Source: an uncultured Armatimonadota bacterium
GTDB taxonomy: Bacteria > Armatimonadota > Fimbriimonadia > Fimbriimonadales > Fimbriimonadaceae
DNA: 64,000 nucleotides
Direction: 5' to 3'
Assembly: GCA_903899015.1 (NCBI GenBank)
Contig: CAIUHP010000118.1
Span: 1-64,000, forward strand
A program made the translations under genes and the position numbers. Shown here piece after piece: positions 54,163 through 63,037 of this stretch (positions are counted from its first letter, which is position 1; each line of letters starts with the position of its first letter). The notes under the pieces are model-generated. The model was not told the origin of the DNA and searched no databases. It saw nothing but the letters and a program-made list of their open reading frames with translations.

Positions 54163-54945
54163 TTACGGAGCAACACTTCTGGCTGGTTGGCTCCTTGGAT
54201 CAACGCGTGTGGAGGAATGTCCCGAATGCTTCACCAGCGGCGGTCCAGCTTCTCCATCGGTCGAAGGAATCGCTCCCGAGTCAAGTGATGCTCTTGATTC
54301 TGGCTCCATTTGCATTCTTGCGATACTTTGAATCGGAATAATTCGAACGCGGCCATCCTTGGGCGAGAATAGAAAGATGTAGCTGGAATTGGATCCTAGC
54401 AGGAGACTGGTTACTTCCTTGAGCTTCGGATTAGGATCTGTCAATGTTGCGTTTAGCTCAATCGAGATAGCTCTCCCCTTGCCAAGCATCAAATTTGAAG
54501 CATTGTACTTTGCAAACACTTCTGTGGTGCAGAAGAAGTAGGTGCAAACGAAGGCAGGATAAATGAGCCAAGTACTAAACCACATCTTGGTCTCAACTCG
54601 CTCCATCGCCTTCCGGTATTTCACTGACTTTGCTCGCCACTTTCGATCCTTCAGGATGATTCGCCAGACCATCAGGACCGATACGAAAAACAATACGAAG
54701 AGGACCGGTTGCCTAAATCCCGCCAGAACAAAATCGCTGGGCTGAGAGAAATTCAAAATCGGAACGTGAAAGATGTCAAAAAACAGAACATCGTAAATGA
54801 TCCCGATCGCAGTAAGGAACAAGTAGCCGATCGTAACGAATAAGCCGGGATGGTGCTGCAAGAAGGCAAACGGCCCCGTCGGTCTCTTTGATCCGCGAGG
54901 TGCTTTCTCAGTTTCAGTGTGAGGCTTCTCTTCTAATTCAGTCAT
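54163..54945 (-). CDS. Four-helix membrane protein, function unknown
   Basis: A 260-residue protein. A charged N-terminus of about 30 residues is followed by two helices (about 34-52 and 72-97), a basic cytoplasmic loop, and one or two more helices (about 120-142). A soluble domain (about 150-225) then contains ISIELNATLTDPNPKLKEVTSLLLGSNS-like text (in two parts) and ends GRVRIIPIQSIARM. The Ser/Pro-rich tail looks disordered. No family is recognised. It is a single gene; upstream lies the ATL-like gene's far flank, downstream the tRNA-Arg. Confidence 0.6.
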   Translation of the reverse strand: MTELEEKPHTETEKAPRGSKRPTGPFAFLQHHPGLFVTIGYLFLTAIGIIYDVLFFDIFHVPILNFSQPSDFVLAGFRQPVLFVLFFVSVLMVWRIILKDRKWRAKSVKYRKAMERVETKMWFSTWLIYPAFVCTYFFCTTEVFAKYNASNLMLGKGRAISIELNATLTDPNPKLKEVTSLLLGSNSSYIFLFSPKDGRVRIIPIQSIARMQMEPESRASLDSGAIPSTDGEAGPPLVKHSGHSSTRVDPRSQPARSVAP

Positions 54946-55081
54946 ACCGTCTCACACCTTCCCTGCCACTTTTGATCCGACAAGGTGAATCATATCTGGT
55001 TATTCTGAAAGGAATATGAAGGCCGGCAATTCTTCCCATAGAAGTCGGCAGAGAGTTGATCCCAATTGGGCAAGCTACGCC

Positions 55082-55501
55082 TCATCCCATGAGGTCCTTG
55101 AGTTCCTGATCAAGAATGGCTTTTTGACCGTCCGTGCCGCCAGGCCACTTAGGAAAGTGCTTACCCTTTTGGTCAACCACTCGCCAATATGGAGTGTGCC
55201 TCGTGAGACCAAGCCGCGCCGATTCTTCGCATGCTTCGGCAGCAATTCGTAAGAAAATGCCCATACAGAGCGGACAAGTGTGGTCCGCTCCAAGTCTTTT
55301 AGCCAAAGTCGCTCGCATGAGTTTGGGGTTAGACACCGCTCCCAAAGGAATCTCACGGACCAGAGATTCGATTTGGCGAGGCGTTGGGATTAGAAGGTTG
55401 CCATGGAATCGATTCCCTCCGTCAACGATCTTCCATTCCTGGACTCGATCAAGCTTTGCTTGCCAAGATGTTCTGCCGTTCTTCATTGATTTGACCGACA
55501 C
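55082..55501 (-). CDS. ATL/MGMT-fold (alkyltransferase-like) protein lacking the active cysteine
   Basis: 139 residues (134 from the ATG at 55486). VREIPLGAVSNPKLMRATLAK resembles the DNA-binding winged helix of MGMT/ATL proteins. TPYWRVVDQKGK (103-114), followed by PGG..GQKAIL, occupies the position of the PCHRV active-site block. The alkyl-accepting Cys is replaced, as in ATL proteins that flag alkyl-guanine for nucleotide excision repair. A CPLC pair (76-79) is extra. A role in alkylation damage recognition is inferred. The homology is weak by eye. Confidence 0.5.
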   Translation of the reverse strand: MSVKSMKNGRTSWQAKLDRVQEWKIVDGGNRFHGNLLIPTPRQIESLVREIPLGAVSNPKLMRATLAKRLGADHTCPLCMGIFLRIAAEACEESARLGLTRHTPYWRVVDQKGKHFPKWPGGTDGQKAILDQELKDLMG

Positions 55502-55663
55502 GCGTACCCTCTCGAACCATAACTCAAGGCTTGGATGGAATCAAGTGTAATAGGGAAAAGAAAGACAGAACGTGATGTTTTGCTATTCTGATTGTCTTCA
55601 AGGGCATATTTCTTCCAAGAATTCCTGCAATGGTTTAGACTGCATTCGCAGGTTCGAACATCG

Positions 55664-56152
55664 ATGCTAATCCGCGATATTATGACGGTTGATCCCGTCC
55701 TCATTGACCCCGACGCTAACCTTCTCCGGGCAGCGGAAATCATTTCTCTCACAGAAGTTACCGACATCATGGTTGTCGGCGAAGGTCAGAAATTTATTGG
55801 TGTTTTTTCGGAAGGAGACATCCTTCGAGCCATGCTCCCGAACGTCGACGAAATCATATCGGCGGGTGGTTCCCTAAAAGACGCATTCGATTTCTTCAGC
55901 AAGAAAGGACAAGCTCTTCGTAACCGACCGATTGCCCCTTACATTATTCGAAACGCCATCGCGATGAGGCCAAATGACAACGCGGCTATGGCTGCGACCG
56001 CGATGATGGAGAAACAGATCCGACGGTTGCCAGTTGTCGATGGTGATCGGCTCGTGGGAACAATCTCAAGGTCCGATATTTGTCGAGCTTCCGTGTTTGG
56101 GTTCACCCGGTATCAGCCAGATCCAGTTGTACTTGAAGGTAGTCCTCTCTAA
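55664..56152 (+). CDS. Two-CBS-domain protein
   Basis: 162 residues from the ATG at 55664; an upstream in-frame TTG at 55592 would add 24 residues with no family match. Two CBS motifs are visible: MLIRDIMTVDPVLIDPDANLL..VVGEGQKFIGVFSEGDILR, and NAIAMRPNDNAAMAATAMM..RRLPVVDGDRLVGTISRSDI. A CBS pair normally binds adenine nucleotides and reports energy or redox state. Its stop overlaps the start of the IDO-reductase fusion as TAATG, so the two proteins are made together; it may regulate the fusion through AMP, ATP or NAD(P). Confidence 0.88.
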   Translation: MLIRDIMTVDPVLIDPDANLLRAAEIISLTEVTDIMVVGEGQKFIGVFSEGDILRAMLPNVDEIISAGGSLKDAFDFFSKKGQALRNRPIAPYIIRNAIAMRPNDNAAMAATAMMEKQIRRLPVVDGDRLVGTISRSDICRASVFGFTRYQPDPVVLEGSPL

Positions 56153-59100
56153 TGGCTGCGCAGTCACCCGCGCGTGAGGCGCTGAACCGCGCAATCGCAG
56201 CAAATAAGGCTAACGGGCACGAAAATCTTGGTGCGTTGTCCGAAGAATTTGGCTTTATTCCCGCTACTCGCCCGCTAGAGCGTCTACCCGCTTCTCACTC
56301 TCAGTGGGATGATTTAGCGCATCAGCTTCCTTCGTTGCACCTAACCTTAGGATTAAGGCAAGCCGTCGAAAAGATGGCCACTCTTGACGCCTCAGCGGGA
56401 CACTTGCCCGATGAATTCCTATCTCGAGCGGCACTCGTTCTCAGCACGATCGCCCATGCTTACTGGTGGGTGGAACCAGAGGCACCAGACGAGCTTCCTG
56501 AATGCTTGAGCAAACCTTGGGAGCAAGTTTCAGCTCGATTAGGGCGTCCCGAGGCATTCATGCCTTATACAGACGTGTTCCTTTACAACTGGCGTGCCTC
56601 CAAGGATTGCACAGCATCGGACCTCAAACTAGAAAGGTTAGAAGTTCTGGTTCCGACCTTCGGTAACGCAGCCGAACGAATCTTCCTGCTTACACAAGTT
56701 GAAATTCACGCTCACTGCTCGGCAATTGTCGGAGCAGTCGTGCGTGCTCAAGAAGCCGTTATCGCTGACGACCCTCACAAACTGGGCTCAGAGCTCCTTT
56801 CAATCGTTGATTGCCTCAATCACATCACCAACTATTCCCTCCTTAAAATTGACGCAGATCCTTACAGTCCAACTTACGTCGATCCAGTCGTTTGGTCGAA
56901 AACGATAGCACGATATGCTGTGCCCATCAAAGAAGGCATTCAAGGGCCGAGTGGTACGGCTTCCCCGTTATTCCAGCTTCTTGACATCTTCGTTGGCCGG
57001 AATCAATTCAACTCGCCACTTGGCCAAGCCGCATTACAATCCCGTAAATGGCTCGCGCTCAACCACGTTCAGTTTCTAGATGCGGTCGAACAGGTTTCGA
57101 TTAGGGACTACGTTCGCGAGTGTAGCGACCCAAAGATCAAAGGACTTTTTCAGTCCGTATTAGAAGCCTATGTGGGAGATACCGGCTTTCTTGGTGCCCA
57201 CCGGCTTAAGGCATATGGCTTCTTAGAAACAGCATTCAAGATGGGCCGTACTTCCGAGTATTTGGACAGCCATACCCGAATCAAAGATCGAGGGTGGGAG
57301 TGTTACCATGCCCAACTCGCTCAGTCACGTTTAGAAAGACTCGAAGGAGCCCCAACTCATTGCCAGTTTGGACAAATCGTTTCGAGTGAAGCGACAACTG
57401 CTTCTGCTGATGACCAAGTTAAAAGCGTTATCATCAACACAAAGGATGCTGGCATTCGATTTGAACCAGGGGACCGAGTTGGGATCTTCCCGGAGAACAG
57501 TCCCGAGTTAATTTCCAAGACTCTGAAGGCACTGAAAGCTACCGGCGCGGAGAATATCCGTCTCGATGGACCTTGGAAGTCAACTTGGCCCAGTATTTCC
57601 GGAAACCATGCCGATTCCCTACCTTTAGCTGACCTCCTGCGATACGCGAAGATTTGTCCGGTCACCCGTGATTCCGTACAGACGCTTTTCAAGCTCACCT
57701 TTAACTCCCGGCTTCAGACCATTTTGCATCGCCGCAACGAAACCCAATGGGAGCTTTCAGGCATCCTCGAGATGCTCGCTAAAAGCGGCTTTGACACTCG
57801 AAGACTGTGGAAATCTGAACCGTGGGAACCAGAGAATATCTGCAAGTTAGCCCCTACCTCCATGTTCAAGATGTTTACCGCGGCATCTGCAATGGATGGA
57901 GAAACCGATGACACGGCTCAAACTCTCGAAATCACTATCGGAGAGCTAGAAGAACAAGCTGGCTTCTATCCCAGCTCTACCGAATCTGAAGAGTTCGGGG
58001 AAGCAAGTTCGAGCATCACCCGAAGCACTTGGTACCAAGAAGAGTTTGGAATGTTCGCCAACGGTGCCAACCTCACTCTTAAAGTCGTTCACCCGACACG
58101 CTTCCATTTGCCAATCGATGCGAAGACTCCCATCGTCATGTTCGCTTCGGGACCAGGAATCGCACCCTTCCGAAGCTTCATTCAAGCACGCTCCCGAATG
58201 TCCCAAACGGGCGAAAATTGGCTGTTCTTCGGTGCCAATAATCACGATGAGTTCCTTTATCGTGACGAGATCGAGAGCTATGTATCCAATGGAAGGCTTA
58301 AATTCGAAATTGCTTTCTCTGCCGAGAATATTGAAGCAGAATGGGACAACCTATCAAAGCAGTACAAGTTGGTTACGGGATCTCCTCGATTTGTGTCGCA
58401 ACTCATTGAATCCGAGACTATTGCCGCTAAGATCTGGGATTGCATTCGCACCCGGTCAGAAGGGGGGCTTGAAGCTAGTTTTTATGTCAGTGGAAGTGCA
58501 GGATTCGCCGTTTCAATCATGTCGGCATTGAAGTCGGTTGTCGCTCGGTTCTCGGGAGCCAACGATGAGATGGATGCCGAAGAAATAGGCAAGGTAACGT
58601 TGTTCCGAATGGTCGGGGCGAAGCGATTCATGCAATATGTCTACGCTTCGTACACGCCTTTCGATGAAGACGAACGAACCTACCAAGTTTCTGAGATCGC
58701 TCGCCACAACTCAGACCAAGATGGTTATTGGACAGTTATCAACGGCAAAGTCTATGACGTTACCACCTACCTAAACCTCCATCCTGGCGGGAACACAATC
58801 CTCCGTTTTAATGCGGGACTTGACGCCACAACCGCGTTTGAAAGTGTTCAGCACCACTTGAACTCGGAAATTAACGCCGTACTCGGCATGTACCAGATCG
58901 GTCGAGTACAGCAATTGAACTTTGCCAACTCCTGGGGAGTAGCCGTAGGAGCTGAGGGTCTGCGATTCGTTTCACTCGACTCAGCTCACTTGTCATGGGT
59001 TCAATTCCTCTACCGTCTTGTGGAAATTGAAAACCTAATTGCCGTCGATCTTGCCAGTCTCTACGAACCGCTCACCCAGCATGATTCCGGCCAGAAACTT

Positions 59101-59571
59101 ACTCCTCTCAAATTGCAGATGGTCATGGACACCCATCTTCGGTTTCGACATAACTGCCTCGACGGAGCGTTTTCCCAGGACTTGCACGAGCTGTGGGCTA
59201 ACTCCATCGGACTCTGCGGTCCTCAGGAAAACATTCAATACATGCAAGCGGATCTCAAAGAGATTTACGGAAACTCTGACGCAGATTTCGTTCACAAGAA
59301 AACTCTTTCGCTACGCGATGAAGCTGTCCATCTACTCAGCCAGGAGGCAGAGTCAGTTGAGCGCAATACGGGAATCATTCAGACGATCCTCAATCACGAC
59401 CTAAATTATCTCGCCTCGCTTAAGCGAATCGTAAGTGACTGCGTGCGAGTTTTTGAGACTTACGAACACGCCACCGCTACCTTCGGCAACGAAGAGCTTC
59501 TCGATACGATCCGGCAAATACCCGCGATTACTAAAGGCTATTACGAGTCGATGGCTAACGATCTGGCGTAA
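56152..59571 (+). CDS. Indoleamine-dioxygenase-like / FAD-NADPH reductase / cytochrome b5 fusion
   Basis: 1139 residues. Residues 1-380 align by eye with IDO: SRAALVLSTIAHAYWWVE, YTDVFLYNWR and GAHRLKAYG, with His350 at the proximal haem ligand and Arg254 near IDO1 Arg231. The pocket residues Phe163/Ser167 of IDO1 are not kept (about Arg176, Leu180). Residues 400-835 form a CPR/sulfite-reductase-type module with FEPGDRVGIFPEN, FAD motif KMFTAAS (Arg replaced by Lys), GPGIAPFR (667-674) and LFFGANN..FLYRDEI, but no flavodoxin domain. Residues 842-920 are cytochrome b5 (YWTVINGKVYDVTTYL, HPGG His877, second ligand His901). The last 215 residues are helical and unknown. Predicted: NADPH to FAD to b5 to dioxygenase haem. 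Confidence 0.85.
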   Translation: MAAQSPAREALNRAIAANKANGHENLGALSEEFGFIPATRPLERLPASHSQWDDLAHQLPSLHLTLGLRQAVEKMATLDASAGHLPDEFLSRAALVLSTIAHAYWWVEPEAPDELPECLSKPWEQVSARLGRPEAFMPYTDVFLYNWRASKDCTASDLKLERLEVLVPTFGNAAERIFLLTQVEIHAHCSAIVGAVVRAQEAVIADDPHKLGSELLSIVDCLNHITNYSLLKIDADPYSPTYVDPVVWSKTIARYAVPIKEGIQGPSGTASPLFQLLDIFVGRNQFNSPLGQAALQSRKWLALNHVQFLDAVEQVSIRDYVRECSDPKIKGLFQSVLEAYVGDTGFLGAHRLKAYGFLETAFKMGRTSEYLDSHTRIKDRGWECYHAQLAQSRLERLEGAPTHCQFGQIVSSEATTASADDQVKSVIINTKDAGIRFEPGDRVGIFPENSPELISKTLKALKATGAENIRLDGPWKSTWPSISGNHADSLPLADLLRYAKICPVTRDSVQTLFKLTFNSRLQTILHRRNETQWELSGILEMLAKSGFDTRRLWKSEPWEPENICKLAPTSMFKMFTAASAMDGETDDTAQTLEITIGELEEQAGFYPSSTESEEFGEASSSITRSTWYQEEFGMFANGANLTLKVVHPTRFHLPIDAKTPIVMFASGPGIAPFRSFIQARSRMSQTGENWLFFGANNHDEFLYRDEIESYVSNGRLKFEIAFSAENIEAEWDNLSKQYKLVTGSPRFVSQLIESETIAAKIWDCIRTRSEGGLEASFYVSGSAGFAVSIMSALKSVVARFSGANDEMDAEEIGKVTLFRMVGAKRFMQYVYASYTPFDEDERTYQVSEIARHNSDQDGYWTVINGKVYDVTTYLNLHPGGNTILRFNAGLDATTAFESVQHHLNSEINAVLGMYQIGRVQQLNFANSWGVAVGAEGLRFVSLDSAHLSWVQFLYRLVEIENLIAVDLASLYEPLTQHDSGQKLTPLKLQMVMDTHLRFRHNCLDGAFSQDLHELWANSIGLCGPQENIQYMQADLKEIYGNSDADFVHKKTLSLRDEAVHLLSQEAESVERNTGIIQTILNHDLNYLASLKRIVSDCVRVFETYEHATATFGNEELLDTIRQIPAITKGYYESMANDLA

Positions 59572-59572
59572 G

Positions 59573-59594
59573 GCGTGAGAACGTACGGTCACGC
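59573..59594. terminator. Short hairpin between the fusion gene and the WD40-like gene
   Basis: GCGTGA, 10-base loop, TCACGC then TTTAAAA. It occupies the whole 24-base gap between two converging genes, so it is a likely bidirectional terminator, though the stem is short. Confidence 0.5.
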
Positions 59595-59595
59595 T

Positions 59596-60537
59596 TTAAA
59601 AGTCAAACTTAATGGCCTCGACTCGGTGATGCGTGCATCCAACAATTAATTCGGACCCCGAATGATCAAATGCCATGCAAAGACCCGATGCAGCATCAAG
59701 TTCATGCCTTGAGAGGAACTGCCCGCTCAAAGCAGAAAATGAAATCCGACTTCCCTCACCACAAGCAACGAGCGGTTTCGAAGGGTGAAGCGCAACAATT
59801 GGCGTACCGGGCTCAACCGGTATCGAACTCATTCGGGTCTCACTCTCAATGTCCCAAATGAGCACTTCCTTTAGGGTTCGAACGGCCGCAATCGTTCCTG
59901 CCTGGTTCAAATCCATGCCATAGACCCGATCTGGCAAGACAATCTTTCGCTTCGCCTTTAGGTTCGCAAGGTCCCAAATGCACACACTAAAGCTATCAGT
60001 ACCAACAATTCGGCCTGCGTCTGCCGCATATTTCAAAATTCGAGGACAATCGTTGTCGTTCCAGCGAGCTCTTAGTTCCCCGCGAGAATCCCACACCTTA
60101 ACCGAGCCGTTATCAAAAGCGACCGCTATTTCACCCTTTGTGGAGACATCGAGAGTCATGGGCGAGATAATAAGGAACCCAAATGATCTTGGTGCAACGT
60201 AGCTCCATCGAATTTGCCCATCGTATGCACCAATTGCCCAAAGCTTCTCACCCGCCGCGATATAAATCTGTGATCCATCCGGCGAAAATGCTAATCCTCG
60301 CACTCGTTCAGTCGGCTTAATTTTCTCGTTCGCCGAGCTGAAGTTCTCGTTAAAGATAACGGTGCCTTCACTTTCTATGACGACATTCATGTCGACGTCG
60401 CTTGTTGCTCGCAGCTTTCCATCACGGGAGATCGCGAAACGATTGATTCCATGTTGAAATCGATCAACATGGGTCGATACAGGTGCATCTTTTTCGGCAA
60501 CGAACATAGGAACCTTCCATAAATGACGGATACTCAA
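59596..60537 (-). CDS. WD40-like beta-propeller protein
   Basis: A 313-residue protein made of about seven repeats of roughly 40 residues. WD-type endings include GAYDGQIRWSYV, NGSVKVWDSRGELRARW, SFSVCIWDLANLKAKRK and KEVLIWDIESETRM. There is no signal peptide, so it is cytoplasmic. WD40 propellers serve as protein-interaction platforms; the partner is unknown. It converges on the fusion gene with only 24 bases between and is divergent from cysE. Confidence 0.8.
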   Translation of the reverse strand: MSIRHLWKVPMFVAEKDAPVSTHVDRFQHGINRFAISRDGKLRATSDVDMNVVIESEGTVIFNENFSSANEKIKPTERVRGLAFSPDGSQIYIAAGEKLWAIGAYDGQIRWSYVAPRSFGFLIISPMTLDVSTKGEIAVAFDNGSVKVWDSRGELRARWNDNDCPRILKYAADAGRIVGTDSFSVCIWDLANLKAKRKIVLPDRVYGMDLNQAGTIAAVRTLKEVLIWDIESETRMSSIPVEPGTPIVALHPSKPLVACGEGSRISFSALSGQFLSRHELDAASGLCMAFDHSGSELIVGCTHHRVEAIKFDF

Positions 60538-60597
60538 ACTATGTTAACCAGTTGCAAAGTTATTCGCTAGTCAAAACTTCAACCTTCTAATAGTGCG

Positions 60598-60603
60598 TAT
60601 AAT
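60598..60603 (+). promoter_or_regulatory. Consensus -10 box (TATAAT) for cysE-cysK
   Basis: A perfect TATAAT lies 34 bases before the cysE ATG in the AT-rich divergent region. No good -35 is found at the usual distance. Confidence 0.4.
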
Positions 60604-60636
60604 TGATAGACTACTAACGTATACCAAGTTGATTCA

Positions 60637-61488
60637 ATGGATGTCTTCGAAATAAAGAACAAGGAACTCGTGGAAGAGTTGATGGCTCGACGGAGTGAAC
60701 ATCGATTTCCAGTTCAGATTCGTTCAGCCGCCAAGCGGTTTGCCCACGAGCTTCTTGCAGTCCTTTTCCCTCACTTCACCGACCACATACAAGATAGTGC
60801 CTCGCAATTGGACTCTGAAATCCAGAAACTGGAGGCAACACTCCGAGATATTCTGGGCTCTCTAAGCGACATCTATCCAAAAAGCCCTGAGTGTGTAGTG
60901 AGGACGTTCATTGACAACCTCCCAAGCATCTACCATGCTCTACTCCTTGATGCTAAGGCAATTTATCATGGCGACCCAGCTGCGGTTAGTGTCGACGAAG
61001 TGATCCTTGGATATCCTGGCTTCTATGCCATTGCCATTCATCGAGCCGCCCACGAACTCTACAAGTTGAAGTTTCCTTTGCTGCCCAGGCTGCTGGCTGA
61101 ACATGCCCATCATCACACTGGCATCGACATCCATCCGGGAGCAACCATTGGTCGCTCTTTCTTCATCGATCACGGGACTGGCATCGTCATTGGTGAAACG
61201 GCCCTTATCGGCAATGGAGTGAAGTTCTACCAAGGTGTCACTCTTGGTGCCCTCGTCGTTCAGAAGCATCTATCCAATCGAAAGAGGCACCCGACGATCG
61301 GTGACAACGTTGTCGTGTATGCAAACGCCACCATTCTTGGCGGGGAAACTGAAGTGGGTCATGACAGTGTCGTAGGCGGTAACGCCTGGATCACCGAGTC
61401 TATCCCTGCCTTCTCCATTGTAGGAAGGAACAGCGACGTACGACCGCGTAAGCCAGGAGCGGAAGCGGATATCGAATTTAACATCTAA
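60637..61488 (+). CDS. cysE: Serine O-acetyltransferase
   Basis: A 283-residue hexapeptide acyltransferase that makes O-acetylserine for cysteine synthesis. The N-terminal helical domain (about 1-165) is longer than in the short EpsC type. The left-handed beta-helix has [42 protein letters not shown] and [17 protein letters not shown]. His in DHGTG is the catalytic base. cysK follows after 11 bases, so both steps of cysteine synthesis are cotranscribed. The C-terminus (DIEFNI) ends in Ile, the residue known to dock into CysK. Confidence 0.95.
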   Translation: MDVFEIKNKELVEELMARRSEHRFPVQIRSAAKRFAHELLAVLFPHFTDHIQDSASQLDSEIQKLEATLRDILGSLSDIYPKSPECVVRTFIDNLPSIYHALLLDAKAIYHGDPAAVSVDEVILGYPGFYAIAIHRAAHELYKLKFPLLPRLLAEHAHHHTGIDIHPGATIGRSFFIDHGTGIVIGETALIGNGVKFYQGVTLGALVVQKHLSNRKRHPTIGDNVVVYANATILGGETEVGHDSVVGGNAWITESIPAFSIVGRNSDVRPRKPGAEADIEFNI

Positions 61489-61499
61489 GGAACCAAAAA

Positions 61500-62411
61500 A
61501 TGAAGGCAAACAACATTCTAGAGACAATCGGAAATACGCCTCACGTCAAGGTTAATCGCCTTTTCGGAGACAAGCACCATGTGTGGGTCAAACTTGAGCG
61601 CGCAAACCCAGGAGGAAGCATCAAAGATCGTATCGCCCTGAGCATGATCGAAGCGGCCGAAAAGGACGGTTCTCTCAAGCCAGACGGTGTGATTATCGAG
61701 CCAACTTCTGGAAACACTGGAATTGGATTGGCCATGGTTGCAGCAGTCAAAGGCTACAAATTGATTTTGGTTATGCCCGAGTCCATGTCAATCGAACGAA
61801 GAAGGCTCATGGCAGCCTATGGTGCAACGTTCGAGCTCACCCCACGCGAACTCGGTATGAAAGGTGCCATCAACCGGGCTCTTGAGCTCACCGCGGAAAC
61901 TCCCGGCTCGTTTATGCCTCAGCAGTTTGATAATCCTGCAAACATAAGGATTCACCAAGAGACCACCGCGCAGGAGATTCTCGCCGACTTCCCGGACGGT
62001 ATCGACTACCTCATCACCGGCGTAGGTACAGGCGGACACATAACGGGCGTGGCAGAGATCCTGAAACCCAAGTTCCCGAACCTCAAAGTTTTCGCAGTCG
62101 AGCCCACAAAATCACCCGTCATTTCAGGCGGTCAGCCAGGTCCTCATAAGCTACAGGGCCTCGCAGCCGGATTTATCCCAACGAACCTTCACACGGACGT
62201 TCTCGACGGAGTCATCCAGGTAACTGAAGAGGCAGCCTATGACTACGCAAAGAGAGCGGCGCTCGAAGAAGGTCTCTTCATTGGAGTTTCGTCTGGTGCG
62301 TCACTTGCAGCGGTTGCTCAGAAGCTTGATGAGATTCCCGAAGGCAGCACGGTCCTAACCTTTAACTACGATACGGGTGAGCGCTACCTGTCTGTCGAAG
62401 GACTGTTCTAA
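61500..62411 (+). CDS. cysK: Cysteine synthase A (O-acetylserine sulfhydrylase)
   Basis: A 303-residue fold-type II PLP enzyme making cysteine from O-acetylserine and sulfide. The PLP lysine is Lys42 in [12 protein letters not shown]. The substrate loop is PTSGNTGIG, and the phosphate-binding loop [10 protein letters not shown]. All CysK hallmarks are present. A good ribosome-binding site AAGGA lies about 8 bases before the ATG. It forms an operon with cysE and ends 7 bases before the convergent TPR gene. Confidence 0.97.
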   Translation: MKANNILETIGNTPHVKVNRLFGDKHHVWVKLERANPGGSIKDRIALSMIEAAEKDGSLKPDGVIIEPTSGNTGIGLAMVAAVKGYKLILVMPESMSIERRRLMAAYGATFELTPRELGMKGAINRALELTAETPGSFMPQQFDNPANIRIHQETTAQEILADFPDGIDYLITGVGTGGHITGVAEILKPKFPNLKVFAVEPTKSPVISGGQPGPHKLQGLAAGFIPTNLHTDVLDGVIQVTEEAAYDYAKRAALEEGLFIGVSSGASLAAVAQKLDEIPEGSTVLTFNYDTGERYLSVEGLF

Positions 62412-62418
62412 GCTTCGA

Positions 62419-62832
62419 TCAATCTCGCGCAAATTTAATCTGGTGGGCGAGGTGGGCAGTGCGCTCCCATCCGTCCACCCGGTTACCGCGTACTTGGTAT
62501 TTCAGCGCCTCAACGAGCCCTTGAAGGTTTCTATCTTGAGGTCGAACTCTAAGCCATTCTTTCGCAATCGAGTAAGCCTCTTCATACCGCCGTAACCGAT
62601 CATGACACTGGGCGAGCTTAACGCCCGCCTCCCAAAAATTTGGGTCAAGAACGGAGGCTTTCCGAAAGGGTTCAATGGCCTTTTCAAACTCTCCCTTGCG
62701 GAAATGACACATTCCCAAATATCCGAGAATTCGCGTGTTCACAGGCTGAGACTGCAAGATACTCTTGCACTCTAATATGGCTTCATCCCATCGACCTTGT
62801 TGCATCAAGGCGTCTATGCCTGGATTACTCAT
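62419..62832 (-). CDS. Small TPR protein
   Basis: A 137-residue soluble protein with about three tetratricopeptide repeats: WDEAILECKSILQSQPVNTRILGYLGMCHF, EFEKAIEPFRKASVLDPNFWEAGVKLAQCH-type units (in pieces) and RYEEAYSIAKEWL. TPRs mediate protein-protein contacts; the partner is unknown. It is a single gene, converging on cysK. The 206 bases upstream carry only the pdhB terminator. Confidence 0.8.
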   Translation of the reverse strand: MSNPGIDALMQQGRWDEAILECKSILQSQPVNTRILGYLGMCHFRKGEFEKAIEPFRKASVLDPNFWEAGVKLAQCHDRLRRYEEAYSIAKEWLRVRPQDRNLQGLVEALKYQVRGNRVDGWERTAHLAHQIKFARD

Positions 62833-62983
62833 TGAACACCAATAGATTAAACAGCTAAAACGGTAAAAAGTTTTCCTAAGTTGCTAAAAACCTAGTGTTT
62901 TTTAAGTTAAAGCCTCACGGAAAACCCTCATACGCTTGAGCGATATTCTTTGGGTGTCTCTGGTTCCGAATGGAGTTCAAAAA

Positions 62984-63018
62984 AAATTCGAGTGAAGAAA
63001 ATCTTCACTCGAATTTAA
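62984..63018 (-). terminator. Rho-independent terminator of the pdhB unit
   Basis: A perfect 15-bp inverted repeat (AAATTCGAGTGAAGA, 3-base loop, TCTTCACTCGAATTT), followed on the minus strand by a T-run. It lies about 20 bases past the pdhB stop. Confidence 0.92.
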
Positions 63019-63037
63019 GAATAGCGGCTACTCGAAC

